A program made the translations under genes and the position numbers. From positions 1 through 64,000 of the forward strand of contig JAPLFO010000158.1 of NCBI GenBank assembly GCA_026390635.1: 64,000 bases of DNA, written 5' to 3'. The notes below the pieces were generated by a model. The model worked only from the letters and a program-made list of their open reading frames with translations, made no database searches and was not told the origin of the DNA. Source of the stretch: Ignavibacteriales bacterium. GTDB lineage: Bacteria; Bacteroidota; Ignavibacteria; UBA10030; UBA8401. Positions 45,773 through 54,668 of this stretch are shown here, in pieces. Every line of letters begins with the position of its first letter. The stretch's first letter is position 1.

Positions 45773-47554
45773 CTATACGATTCTTGTCAGCATTTCCTGC
45801 TCTTTGTACTGGAGCTGATAGAGCGTGAAGTAAATGCCTTTTGACGCGAGCAGTTCCTGATGATTTCCGCTTTCCCGGATCTCACCCTTATGCATCACAA
45901 TAATCTTGTCTGCGCTTTGGATGGTGGAAAGCCGGTGCGCTATCACGATGGATGTTCTGCCCTTCAGCAGCTTCTTAATTGCGTGCTGGATTAATTGTTC
46001 CGTTTCTGTATCGACACTCGATGTTGCTTCATCCAGAATCAGAATGCGCGGATGAAATGCAAGCGCACGGGCGAACGACAGCAGTTGCTTCTGCCCGACG
46101 GAGAGCGTCGCGCCACGTTCCTTCACTTCCTCGTCATAGCCATGGGGCAGGGATTCGATAAAACGGTCAACACCGACGGACTTTGCAGCATTTTTGATTT
46201 CCTCCATCGGGATGTCGTCTCGGCCGAGATTGATATTCGTCTTGATATCGCCGGAGAACAGGAATACATCCTGCAGCACGACAGCAATGTGTGCACGGAG
46301 GTCACGGCTTTCTATCTGCCGGATATCGATATCATCCAGCAGAATTGTTCCGCGCTGAATTTCATAGAATCGCGACAGAAGGCTGATGATGGTCGTCTTC
46401 CCCGCACCGGTATGTCCGACAAACGCCACGGTCTGTCCCGGTTCAATCACAAAGGAAATATCCTTCAACACCCAATGGACATCGTCATACGCAAACCAGA
46501 CATTGCGGAATTCAATTTTTCCGCGAATGACGGCTGGACGCTGCGGTGCCTCGGGTTCGGCAATCATCGTCTTGTCGTCCAGCAATGTGAAGATCCGCTC
46601 GGAGGATGCCATCGCCGTCTGCATAATGTTGTATTTTTCAGAAAGATCACGAATGGGACGCCAGAACATTTCATTGAACTGCAGGAACGCCATGACCGTA
46701 CCGATGGTGACGCGTCCGTCGAGCGCATTGCCGCCGGCATACCAGATGATCAGTCCGACCGCGACGGCCCCGATGACATCCACCCCGGGGTAGAACACCG
46801 CATAATAAAACACCGACCGTATGTTCGCGTCCCGGTGGGCACCGTTCAGCTCTTCGAATTTCTTGTACGATTTCTCTTCCCGTCCGAAGATCTGGTCGAC
46901 GATCATGCCGGTGACATGTTCCTGCATGAACGAATTGATGCGTGCGACTTGCGTCCGTACATCACGGTACGCCTCGCGCGCTTTCTTGCGAAACAAAAAC
47001 GTGCCGTAGAAGAGAATCGGCAGCACACTGAGAGAGAGAATCGCAAGCTGCCAGTTCATCGAGAACATAAACCACACGATGCCGATGATCATGAACACAT
47101 CACTGAACACCATCACGATGCCGGACGAAAACATTTCGTTCAGCACCTCCACGTCGTTCGTCACGCGTGTGATCATCCGCCCGATTGGATTGCGGTCATA
47201 GAACTTGAGCGACAGACGCTGGAGGTGACGAAATATCTCCATCCGTAAATCGAAGATGGCCCGCTGCCCTATCCATTGTGTCAGATAGGCATTGAAATAC
47301 TGAACGACCCCGCGCAGAATCAGGACACCGAGAAACATCGAGACGGTGATGAGCAGCCCGCGGGCATCCCCATTCTTGATGTTGACATCAACTGCGATCT
47401 TTGTGAAATACGGACGGACCGCTTCCAGTCCGGAGATGACCACGCTCGACCCAACCGCCAGAGCCACATACCATCGATACGGCGCCAGGGAACGGATCAA
47501 CCGCTTCATCAAGGTGCCGTCGTACGCTTTTCCGAGTTTTTCTTCTTCGTGCAT
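45773..47554 (-). CDS. Heterodimeric ABC exporter, subunit with catalytic Glu
   Basis: A 593-residue half-transporter: a six-helix membrane domain (about 30-320) and a nucleotide-binding domain (about 350-590). Walker A is GHTGAGKTT and Walker B is [12 protein letters not shown] with the catalytic Glu present. The signature motif is LSVGQ instead of LSGGQ. It is the complement of the neighbour subunit, so the pair should have one competent and one degenerate ATP site, as known for TM287/288 and BmrCD. Its ATG overlaps the stop of the partner gene by one base (TAATG). It exports lipids or drugs; the substrate is unknown. Confidence 0.94.
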   Translation of the reverse strand: MHEEEKLGKAYDGTLMKRLIRSLAPYRWYVALAVGSSVVISGLEAVRPYFTKIAVDVNIKNGDARGLLITVSMFLGVLILRGVVQYFNAYLTQWIGQRAIFDLRMEIFRHLQRLSLKFYDRNPIGRMITRVTNDVEVLNEMFSSGIVMVFSDVFMIIGIVWFMFSMNWQLAILSLSVLPILFYGTFLFRKKAREAYRDVRTQVARINSFMQEHVTGMIVDQIFGREEKSYKKFEELNGAHRDANIRSVFYYAVFYPGVDVIGAVAVGLIIWYAGGNALDGRVTIGTVMAFLQFNEMFWRPIRDLSEKYNIMQTAMASSERIFTLLDDKTMIAEPEAPQRPAVIRGKIEFRNVWFAYDDVHWVLKDISFVIEPGQTVAFVGHTGAGKTTIISLLSRFYEIQRGTILLDDIDIRQIESRDLRAHIAVVLQDVFLFSGDIKTNINLGRDDIPMEEIKNAAKSVGVDRFIESLPHGYDEEVKERGATLSVGQKQLLSFARALAFHPRILILDEATSSVDTETEQLIQHAIKKLLKGRTSIVIAHRLSTIQSADKIIVMHKGEIRESGNHQELLASKGIYFTLYQLQYKEQEMLTRIV

Positions 47555-49317
47555 CAGGCCAGGCTCTCCAATTGCTGTTCCAAGAGCTGCTTTTCATGCA
47601 GCGCCGCATAAATCCCCCCGAGAGCGACCAACTCGTCGTGTGTGCCGCGCTCAACAATTGTGCCCCGATCCATCACAACAATAAGATCTGCATTCTTCAC
47701 CGTTGAGATACGGTGGCTGATAATGATGCTTGTCCGGTCTTCCATCACACGATGCAGACGGCGAAGGATTTCTTCTTCGGTGTACGTATCAACTGCCGAA
47801 AGAGCATCGTCCAGGATCAGAATCTTCGGCTGCCGCAGCACAGCGCGCGCAATACTCGTCCGCTGTTTCTGACCGCCGGACAATGTAATGCCACGCTCAC
47901 CGAGCATCGTGTCGAATTGTTGGGGAAAATCAGAGACGTCTTTGCCAAGCTGCGAGATTTCCGCGGCCTCGTGAATCCGGTCGCTCGACGTCCCGTCGGT
48001 CCCATAGCTGATATTCTCAAAGATGGATTCGGAAAAGAGAAAGGTTTCCTGCAGCACATAGCCGATATTCTTCCGAAGAACGCGGATGGGGATCTCTCTG
48101 ATGTCCACTCCGTCGATCAATAGTTCACCGCCGGTGATATCGTACAATCGCGGAAGGAGATTGACCAGCGTTGTTTTGCCGGAACCGGTATATCCCACCA
48201 CCGCAAGAGTTGTTCCAGGAGCAATCGAAAGATTGATATTCGTCAATGCCGGAGCGGCTGCGCCCTTATGCGTGAACGAGACATTCCGGAATTCAATCGC
48301 ACCCTTGATGCTCTCCATCGATTGTCTGGTTTTTTCGTTGTCCTCAACATCGGGAATTGTATCAAAAATCTTTCCGAGACGTTCCATCGAGGCTGCGCCC
48401 TGCTGGATAATATTGGTGACCCATCCGAAGGCGATCATCGGCCAGATTAACATCGATAAGTACGCCAGGAACGCGGTTAACGTTCCGATGGTAATCTTTC
48501 CCTCTATCACCTGAACGCCGCCGACGTAGACGGTGATCACAAGAGACAATCCGACCAGAAGGAACATCAGCGGCCACATCACCGACTGGGCTTTTGCGAG
48601 CACCAGATTTTTCTTCAAATAGTCCCAGCTCATCGTGTGAAACAATCCGGTCTCGTACTCCTCGCGCACGTAGGATTTGACAACGCGAATGCCGGAAAGA
48701 TTTTCCTGCGCACGCGTGGTCAGCAGCGAATACTGCTGCTGACGTTTTTCAAATTTCTCGTGAATGATTTTTCCGAGGCGATACACGGCAATGGAGACGA
48801 GCGGCAGCGGCAGCAGCGCCACCAGCGCCAGCGACCAATCCTTCACCAGCATGAGTGTCAATACCATCATGAGCGTCATCAACGTATCCACCGGGTACAT
48901 GATACCGGGCCCAAGCACGTTCCGCACCGCGCTGATGTCGTTGGTCGCATGCGCCATCAGATCGCCCGTCGACGTGTTCTGGAAGTAGGAAAGAGATAGC
49001 TTCTGGATGTGCGCGAGAAAATCGTTGCGGAGGTCAAACTCGATTTTGCGGGATGTGACAATGATCGTCTGCCGTGTCAGAAACGTCATCACCCCGGCGA
49101 CAGCGGTAAACCCGACTATCAGCAGAGCATCCATCGCCAGGTCGGACGCCTGCAGCGTGTGTTTCGTGAGTCCATTCTTGATGGAATCGATTGCATTCCC
49201 GACGAGAAGAGGCGTCACAACAGTAAATAGATTGCTGATAACAACAGTGACGACGCCCCAGAGGAGCGTCGTCTTATACCGGACCAGATATGGACGCAAA
49301 CGCAGAAGTGATTTCAT
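47554..49317 (-). CDS. Heterodimeric ABC exporter, subunit with degenerate Walker B
   Basis: A 587-residue half-transporter with six membrane helices (about 15-300) and a nucleotide-binding domain (about 335-580). Walker A is GYTGSGKTT and the signature is a perfect LSGGQKQR. Walker B ends ILILDDALSAVD: Asp replaces the catalytic Glu. The degenerate site should form from this Walker B and the LSVGQ of the partner. It is translated just before the partner and 4 nt after serS, with no regulator gene nearby. Confidence 0.94.
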   Translation of the reverse strand: MKSLLRLRPYLVRYKTTLLWGVVTVVISNLFTVVTPLLVGNAIDSIKNGLTKHTLQASDLAMDALLIVGFTAVAGVMTFLTRQTIIVTSRKIEFDLRNDFLAHIQKLSLSYFQNTSTGDLMAHATNDISAVRNVLGPGIMYPVDTLMTLMMVLTLMLVKDWSLALVALLPLPLVSIAVYRLGKIIHEKFEKRQQQYSLLTTRAQENLSGIRVVKSYVREEYETGLFHTMSWDYLKKNLVLAKAQSVMWPLMFLLVGLSLVITVYVGGVQVIEGKITIGTLTAFLAYLSMLIWPMIAFGWVTNIIQQGAASMERLGKIFDTIPDVEDNEKTRQSMESIKGAIEFRNVSFTHKGAAAPALTNINLSIAPGTTLAVVGYTGSGKTTLVNLLPRLYDITGGELLIDGVDIREIPIRVLRKNIGYVLQETFLFSESIFENISYGTDGTSSDRIHEAAEISQLGKDVSDFPQQFDTMLGERGITLSGGQKQRTSIARAVLRQPKILILDDALSAVDTYTEEEILRRLHRVMEDRTSIIISHRISTVKNADLIVVMDRGTIVERGTHDELVALGGIYAALHEKQLLEQQLESLA

Positions 49318-49321
49318 TCCA

Positions 49322-50587
49322 TCAGCCGATGTGTGTGAACCGGGTGTAGGGATGAAGCACCTTGGGCACGATGATTTTCCCTTCGGGAGTTTGGTACAGT
49401 TCGATGAGTGCGGCCACTACCCGGGGAAGGGCGAGTCCGGAGCCATTCAACGTGTGTACAAATTCCGGTTTTCCGGTGTCCGATGAACGGTATTTGATGT
49501 TCATGCGACGCGCTTGAAACGCTTCAAAGTTGCTGCAAGACGACACTTCCAGCCATTTCTGCTGGCCTGCCGCCCACACTTCGAGGTCATATTTCTTTGA
49601 TTGCGTGAATCCCATATCTCCCGTGCACATAAGAAGTGTCCGATATGGTAAACCCAACAACTGGAGCAAATGTTCCGCATCTTGGCGGAGTGCCTCCAGC
49701 TCGTCGTACGATGTTGCCGGACTCACAAATTTGACCAATTCCACCTTGTCGAATTGGTGCAGACGGTTGAGGCCACGCACATCCTTTCCGTACGATCCGG
49801 CTTCGCGCCGGAAGCAGGGCGTATACGCCGCATATTTAATCGGAAGTTCCTTTTCTTCGAGAATTTCTTTGCGATGGAAATTTGTTACCGGAACCTCTGC
49901 AGTTGGGATCATGTAGAGCTGATCACGGTCGCAGATATACATCAGATCTTCCTTATCCGGAATTTGTCCCGTCCCGCGCGCACTGTCTTCATTCACAACG
50001 ATGGGTGCGCCGATTTCCTTGTAGCCGCGAGTCCCCGCCTGATCGAGAAAGAAGTTGATGAGTGCCCGCTCGAGGACTGCTCCCTGGCCGACATAAAACG
50101 GAAATCCAGCGCCCGCCACTTTCGCTCCGCGTGTGAAATCAATGATACCGAGAGCATCCGTCAACTCCCAATGCGGCTTCAAGGGAAAATCCTCGGCGGG
50201 TTTTTCGCCCCAGTGAAAGACCGGTTGATTGTCTTCAGGGGTCGACCCGACCGGAACAGACGGATGGGGAATATTCGGAACCGTGAGCAGCAACGCATCC
50301 AGTTTCGTCTGCGCTTCTCCCAGTTCGTCGTCGATGGTCTGGATGCGCGTTTTGACTTCATTCATTTCCGCAATAATGGCAGAGGCATCTTCTCCCGCTT
50401 TCTTCATTATGCCGACTTTGGCGGAGACATCATTTTTTTTCGCCTTCAGTCCCTCACCGTCCTGAATAAGTGCCCGGCGTCGTTCGTCCAATACAAGAAT
50501 TTCGTCGATCCGGTCAACATCGTTTTTGGCGGCAATTCCCTTCCGTACAAGATCCACGTGTTCGCGAATGAATTTGAGATCAAGCAT
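49322..50587 (-). CDS. serS: Seryl-tRNA synthetase
   Basis: A 421-residue class II aminoacyl-tRNA synthetase that charges tRNA-Ser. The N-terminal helical arm (about 30-100) binds the long variable arm of tRNA-Ser. Motif 2 (YTPCFRREAGSYGKDVRGLNRLHQF) and motif 3 (NGSGLALPRVVAALIELYQ) are intact, and TAEVPVTNF is the serine pocket. The length is normal. It lies 2 nt after a lipoprotein gene and 4 nt before the ABC exporter. Confidence 0.97.
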   Translation of the reverse strand: MLDLKFIREHVDLVRKGIAAKNDVDRIDEILVLDERRRALIQDGEGLKAKKNDVSAKVGIMKKAGEDASAIIAEMNEVKTRIQTIDDELGEAQTKLDALLLTVPNIPHPSVPVGSTPEDNQPVFHWGEKPAEDFPLKPHWELTDALGIIDFTRGAKVAGAGFPFYVGQGAVLERALINFFLDQAGTRGYKEIGAPIVVNEDSARGTGQIPDKEDLMYICDRDQLYMIPTAEVPVTNFHRKEILEEKELPIKYAAYTPCFRREAGSYGKDVRGLNRLHQFDKVELVKFVSPATSYDELEALRQDAEHLLQLLGLPYRTLLMCTGDMGFTQSKKYDLEVWAAGQQKWLEVSSCSNFEAFQARRMNIKYRSSDTGKPEFVHTLNGSGLALPRVVAALIELYQTPEGKIIVPKVLHPYTRFTHIG

Positions 50588-50589
50588 AC

Positions 50590-51402
50590 TTACTCCATTA
50601 TCTGATATGAGACGAGCAAACCATCAAGTTTCTTCTCTTTGAGCTGCACGGACTTGACATCGGTGGCAGTGATTTTCAGATTCTTTGGCGCATAAATGTG
50701 CTGCGTCAATGCGGCAGCGCCGTTCGATGTGGCATTCGCCAATTCAAATTTTAGGCCGAGACCGGATGCCACGGCACCGCCCGCACTTTCATACATGGCG
50801 CCGGTAATAAAATAGTGAAAATCCGAGAATGATGCTGAAGACTTCAATAGTTCCTGCACTTGGACTGCACGTTCTGCAGCAGATTGATCGTCAAGCTCTG
50901 TCGTACCGATGCCGATGCTCAGCAAACCGATGTCGACAACACCGTACGTGAGCGATCTGCGCACTTTCCCTTTGGATACGGGAAGCTGGACGACCGTCGA
51001 TTGCCTGACAGGATAGATGCTGAAGATCGCATTTCCGGAATCGAAGCCCTCCAGATATCGTGCCTTGCCGAAAAACTGATACATCTCCGTCAGCGTTGCC
51101 AGCTCACGAACCGCATTGAACCCCTGCTTCCCCTCTCCGGGCACTTCAATCTGCTGCACCGTCACGACTTCTGCCCCCGTGGATTTGATCCACGCCGCGA
51201 CCCTCTTTGCGTCCGCGCGGTCTTTTACGGAATGAGCGAGATTGACGGACAATATTTTCGCAGCCGTACGAAGTGATTTTTTCTCGCCAAGAGCAGAAAC
51301 CGATGGCTGTGTTGTTTCCTTGGGGCCGCCGCAGGAGAAGAGGCCGAAAAGAAGCATCGGGATCATCGAAATCCGGACCGCATCGATAAAGAATTTTTTC
51401 AT
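50590..51402 (-). CDS. Lipoprotein with degenerate endonuclease/exonuclease/phosphatase (EEP) fold
   Basis: A protein of about 270 residues with a leader ending LFGLFSC (Cys24). The body follows the EEP order: KILSVNLAHSV (Asn strand), then VVTVQQIE where active enzymes have LQE, so the metal Glu is Gln. GNAIFSIYPV is close to the family GNAILSRYP. The GDFN position reads ITGAMYE, with Asp and Asn lost. The C-terminus reads LDGLLVSYQI, as in the closing strand. I infer an inactive envelope-anchored fold. The start is either 51402 or an in-frame ATG at 51417. It heads the run with serS. Function unknown. Confidence 0.72.
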   Translation of the reverse strand: MKKFFIDAVRISMIPMLLFGLFSCGGPKETTQPSVSALGEKKSLRTAAKILSVNLAHSVKDRADAKRVAAWIKSTGAEVVTVQQIEVPGEGKQGFNAVRELATLTEMYQFFGKARYLEGFDSGNAIFSIYPVRQSTVVQLPVSKGKVRRSLTYGVVDIGLLSIGIGTTELDDQSAAERAVQVQELLKSSASFSDFHYFITGAMYESAGGAVASGLGLKFELANATSNGAAALTQHIYAPKNLKITATDVKSVQLKEKKLDGLLVSYQIME

Positions 51403-51497
51403 CACACTACGCGACATTGTTGGGAATATGATGCATTGTGTGTATGGACGAAAGAATAATACGGGAAACCCGAAAGAAAGAAATCGATACATGCGTC

Positions 51498-52409
51498 TTA
51501 ATTAAGTGTTACGTGATCCATTTCGCGTCGCATTTGATAGAGACCATCCTCAGTATTCATCGGGACAAACGACAATGCTTCATGTGCATGAGCAAGCACA
51601 AATCCTGTCACCAGCGGCCGCTGTGCTTGCTGCATGAGCGCGGCCGACAGACAGGGATGAATGAGGCTTCGATCCAGATCAAAGATCGTAGCAGTTTTCA
51701 TCGCGAACTCGAACCGGTTCACCAGATCTGAGCCGCTGACGTGAAAAAGTCCCTCCGCATCGCGCTCAATAATTCTCACAACGGCTCCCGCGACATCGCC
51801 GACGAATGTCGGGCTGCACCGCTGGTCGGTGGCACATTGTATGGTCCGTCCCGCGCGCAGGTTGTTGATTACCCAGAGAGCAAAATTGTTTTTCACGTTG
51901 ATGCCGGAACCATAGATCAGGATCGTTCTGATGATCGCATGCCGGACATCTCCCACGGTGATCACATTTTCACCGGCGAGTTTCGATTTTCCGTAGTACC
52001 CCAGCGGATTGACGCGATCGCCTTCACGATACGGGCCGCTCTTTCCATCAAAGACGTAGTCGGTAGAAATATGGATGAGTTTGGCGCCGATCCGGCGGGC
52101 AACTTCCACCAGGTGCCCGACACCGGTGACATTCACGTGCCAGGCCGCTTCGCGTTCGCGTTCACATTGATCGACATTCGCCATCGCTGCAGCATTGATG
52201 ATAACATCCGGGCGGAAGCTTCCCACAAGACTCTTAACGTCGGACCTGTTTGTTATATCCAATTGCGTGTAGTCGAAGAGGTGATGATCCAGCACGAAGT
52301 TGCGATGATGCGATGTATTCAACACCTCGCAATTGCTCTGATAGCCAAAGACCAATGCAAGCCGTTGACCGACGAGGCCGTTGCTTCCGCAGATCAGGAC
52401 GCGATTCAT
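51498..52409 (-). CDS. RmlD-like sugar-nucleotide reductase (short-chain dehydrogenase)
   Basis: A 303-residue Rossmann-fold enzyme of the dTDP-4-dehydrorhamnose reductase/NAD-dependent epimerase type. The cofactor loop GSNGLVGQRLA is at the N-terminus, with the DITNRSDV acidic strand and IINAAAMANVDQCE. The catalytic triad shows STDYVFDG and YYGKSKLAGE (Tyr/Lys). Its product may be a deoxysugar or methionine-adenosyl-linked regulator (MAT2B-like), so I do not give a symbol. Its start overlaps the PfkB gene by 4 nt. Confidence 0.85.
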   Translation of the reverse strand: MNRVLICGSNGLVGQRLALVFGYQSNCEVLNTSHHRNFVLDHHLFDYTQLDITNRSDVKSLVGSFRPDVIINAAAMANVDQCEREREAAWHVNVTGVGHLVEVARRIGAKLIHISTDYVFDGKSGPYREGDRVNPLGYYGKSKLAGENVITVGDVRHAIIRTILIYGSGINVKNNFALWVINNLRAGRTIQCATDQRCSPTFVGDVAGAVVRIIERDAEGLFHVSGSDLVNRFEFAMKTATIFDLDRSLIHPCLSAALMQQAQRPLVTGFVLAHAHEALSFVPMNTEDGLYQMRREMDHVTLN

Positions 52410-53326
52410 TGTCCGGCGCCTTCTCTGAATTGAGAGAGCTGATCGATCTTCGTAATGCCGCTCAATCGCGCATTTGCAGCCGCAACGGTATTCGCAAATC
52501 GCAGCGCTTCCTCATAGGAATTTGTGCGGCAGAATTGTTTGAGGAAGGCGGCTCCAAACACATCACCGCAGCCCGTCGCATCCACCGATTTCCCGTTTTT
52601 GGATCCCGGAACGTCCGTCCGGAGCAGTTTTTTGTGTTCCTGCCGAAACATACTCACGCCCCGTTCACCGCGAGTAATGCACAACGCATTGACCATCAAC
52701 GGCAGCATCTGCTTCGCAAGTTGCTCTTCGCCATATTGTTCAATTGTTAAGCCGGCTGCTTCTTCTTCATTCATCTGAACGGAATTCATCATAAAACACC
52801 AACGGCGCCAATCGGATACCGCGCGGCGGAAGCGCTCATCCTTTTGCCGGACGCCGAGCGTCAGGCTGTGAAGATCCAGATGCAGCGGCGTATTCTTGGG
52901 ACGCACAGCCAGCCGTATCATATCAACCGTCTCCAGCGCAAGATCCAATCCGGAAATCATATTGATCAGAATTCCGTTGACATTCAGGTATGGCTCTATG
53001 CGTTTGAATGGAATGGCGGGAGCGATGGACGCAGAGCATTCTGCGCGCGTCCCCCCCTCTTTGTAAAAGAGGTGAACCCTGTTGGTCTCCCCGTCAACAG
53101 TGTAGATCCCTCCGGTATCCACGTTGGGATAGGCCGAGAGACGCTCCACAACCACACCATACTCGGTTTTCCCCACGCCGAATATCGGATAGATCGTGTC
53201 GTCCTCTTGCGCAATATTGGCAAGGGCAGCAACGGAATAGCAGATGCCTCCAAAACCCTCTACATCTTTCTTACCCGGATTGTGGATGACATCAAGACAG
53301 AAGTGTCCGATAACGGTGAATTTCAT
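52406..53326 (-). CDS. PfkB-family carbohydrate/nucleoside kinase
   Basis: A 306-residue ribokinase-like kinase. It has the glycine-rich N-terminal block (FGGICYSVAALANI), a substrate region with YTVDGETNRVHLFYKEGG, and the PfkB signature near the C-terminus, VDATGCGDVFGAAFLKQF, with the catalytic Asp. The substrate is a sugar or nucleoside that cannot be told. Translation is coupled to the RmlD-like reductase by a 4-nt overlap, which suggests the two act on one sugar pathway (inference). It lies 69 nt after hisI. Confidence 0.85.
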   Translation of the reverse strand: MKFTVIGHFCLDVIHNPGKKDVEGFGGICYSVAALANIAQEDDTIYPIFGVGKTEYGVVVERLSAYPNVDTGGIYTVDGETNRVHLFYKEGGTRAECSASIAPAIPFKRIEPYLNVNGILINMISGLDLALETVDMIRLAVRPKNTPLHLDLHSLTLGVRQKDERFRRAVSDWRRWCFMMNSVQMNEEEAAGLTIEQYGEEQLAKQMLPLMVNALCITRGERGVSMFRQEHKKLLRTDVPGSKNGKSVDATGCGDVFGAAFLKQFCRTNSYEEALRFANTVAAANARLSGITKIDQLSQFREGAGQ

Positions 53327-53395
53327 GAGTCTCCGAACTATTGGTCAATGCTTCTGTGCCTCGTGTAAAAACTCATTGTACCGGCACGTCAAGAC

Positions 53396-53785
53396 CTACT
53401 TCTTGTACACCTGTTTGGGATCGAACAGCGGACTTGAATTTTCAATCAGCGCGTCTCCGTTCTCCGTTACATCCCGGTAGAAACAACTGCGGTGCCCTGT
53501 ATGACAGGCGGCGGCGCCGACCTGACGGATCTTCAACAGGATGACGTCTGCATCACAGTCGGTTGAGATGTTGGACACTTCCTGAATGTTTCCCGACTCC
53601 TCGCCTTTGATCCAGAGTTTGTTGCGAGAGCGACTCCAGTAGGTGGCGCGCTTCGATTCGACGGTCATATGCAGTGACTCGCGGTTCATCCATGCCATCA
53701 TCAGGATTTCTCCGGTCGCGGCATCCTGTGCGATCGCAGGGATCAGTCCATCTTCAGTGAATTTCACCATGTCCAGAATTTTCAT
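53396..53785 (-). CDS. hisI: Phosphoribosyl-AMP cyclohydrolase
   Basis: A 129-residue monofunctional HisI that opens the adenine ring of phosphoribosyl-AMP in histidine synthesis. It shows the metal Asp cluster and cysteines in [29 protein letters not shown] and the N-terminal [14 protein letters not shown]. There is no fused HisE domain, so phosphoribosyl-ATP pyrophosphohydrolase must be encoded elsewhere. The ATG overlaps the hisF stop by one base. Confidence 0.96.
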   Translation of the reverse strand: MKILDMVKFTEDGLIPAIAQDAATGEILMMAWMNRESLHMTVESKRATYWSRSRNKLWIKGEESGNIQEVSNISTDCDADVILLKIRQVGAAACHTGHRSCFYRDVTENGDALIENSSPLFDPKQVYKK

Positions 53786-54485
53786 TAGTTCCTCACGAGA
53801 ATGCCGCGGGACAGAAGATACGACTTCGCCTCGCGAATGGAATATTGTCGGAAATGAAAAATCGATGCGGCAAGAACTGCATCCGCATATCCCTTATCGA
53901 ACGCGTCATAGAGGTGCTCGAGCGTCCCGGCACCGCCGCTAGCGATCACCGGAATCCGGACACTGTGAGAGACGGCGGCAAGCAAATCAATGTTTCCGCC
54001 TGTTGTGCCCACGCAATCGCATCCAGCTGCGTTTCCATTCTGCCACCGTGCGTAAACACTTTCCAGCGCAACTCATCCCCGATTCGTTTTGCATCGATGG
54101 CCACTACGATACATTGCGTTCCGAAACGATCGGCCCCTTCCGAAATCAATTCCGGACGATGAGTCGCCGCGGTATTCACACTCACCTTGTCTGCGCCGCC
54201 GCGCAATATTTCCTTCATATCCTGGATGGTACGAATGCCGCCGCCGATGGTGAACGGGATGAAAACTTCTTCCGCCGTCCGCCGCACGACGTCGAGCATG
54301 GTTGATCGGTTGTCCGACGACGCCGTGATATCCAGAAACACGAGTTCGTCTGCCCCCTCAGAATCGTAAAATTTCGCCTGCTCCACCGGATCGCCGGCGT
54401 CCACCAAATCGAGAAAGCTGACGCCTTTGACGACACGTCCCTTGTCGACATCCAGACACGGAATTATTCTTTTTGCCAGAGCCAC
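53785..54485 (-). pseudogene. hisF: Imidazole glycerol phosphate synthase cyclase (HisF), frameshifted with missing segment
   Basis: The first frame (54485 to about 54000) encodes a normal HisF N-part: [11 protein letters not shown] with catalytic Asp12, [19 protein letters not shown], and [11 protein letters not shown]. It then runs off-family. The second frame, from about 54010 to 53785, resumes with [33 protein letters not shown] and REAKSYL. Between them about 20 residues are missing, including the strand with GAGEILLT and the second catalytic Asp (Asp176 in Thermotoga). The sequence at 53997-54009 (GGCACAACAGGCG on the minus strand) reads as family-like protein in both frames, so a direct-repeat deletion fits. 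The other four his genes here are intact. Confidence 0.92.
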
Positions 54486-54535
54486 TTCTTCGCAGCCTTT
54501 CCACTTGGATATTATTTCTCAATGCTGAAAATACG

Positions 54536-54633
54536 TTTGGCCACAGAGAACACACAGATCACAGAGAATGCAGAAAGAGAAGCAAGGAAATCTGATACAA
54601 GAGCTCTGTGTTCTCTGTGCGCTCTGTGGCAAA
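54536..54633. repeat. Long CACAGAG-type palindrome between hisA and hisF
   Basis: The left arm (about 54536-54567) holds TTTGGCCACAGAGAACACAC, then CACAGAG; the right arm (54604-54633) is its imperfect complement, with CTCTGTGTTCTCTGTG and CTCTGTGGCAAA. The 98-nt element is built from repeated CACAGAG-like words and fills most of the 183-nt gap. It resembles the palindrome at 19225-19289. It may be a dispersed repeat or an mRNA hairpin within the his message. Confidence 0.72.
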
Positions 54634-54668
54634 TCTATGTTGTCCAAAGATTATCGACCCGCGATTGG

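Noticed and set aside
45995-47248. A 417-codon plus-strand frame over the ABC exporter
   Set aside because: It covers an intact ABC half-transporter on the other strand and shows no domain or ribosome site of its own.
49670-50605. A 311-codon plus-strand frame over serS
   Set aside because: It is antisense to an intact seryl-tRNA synthetase.
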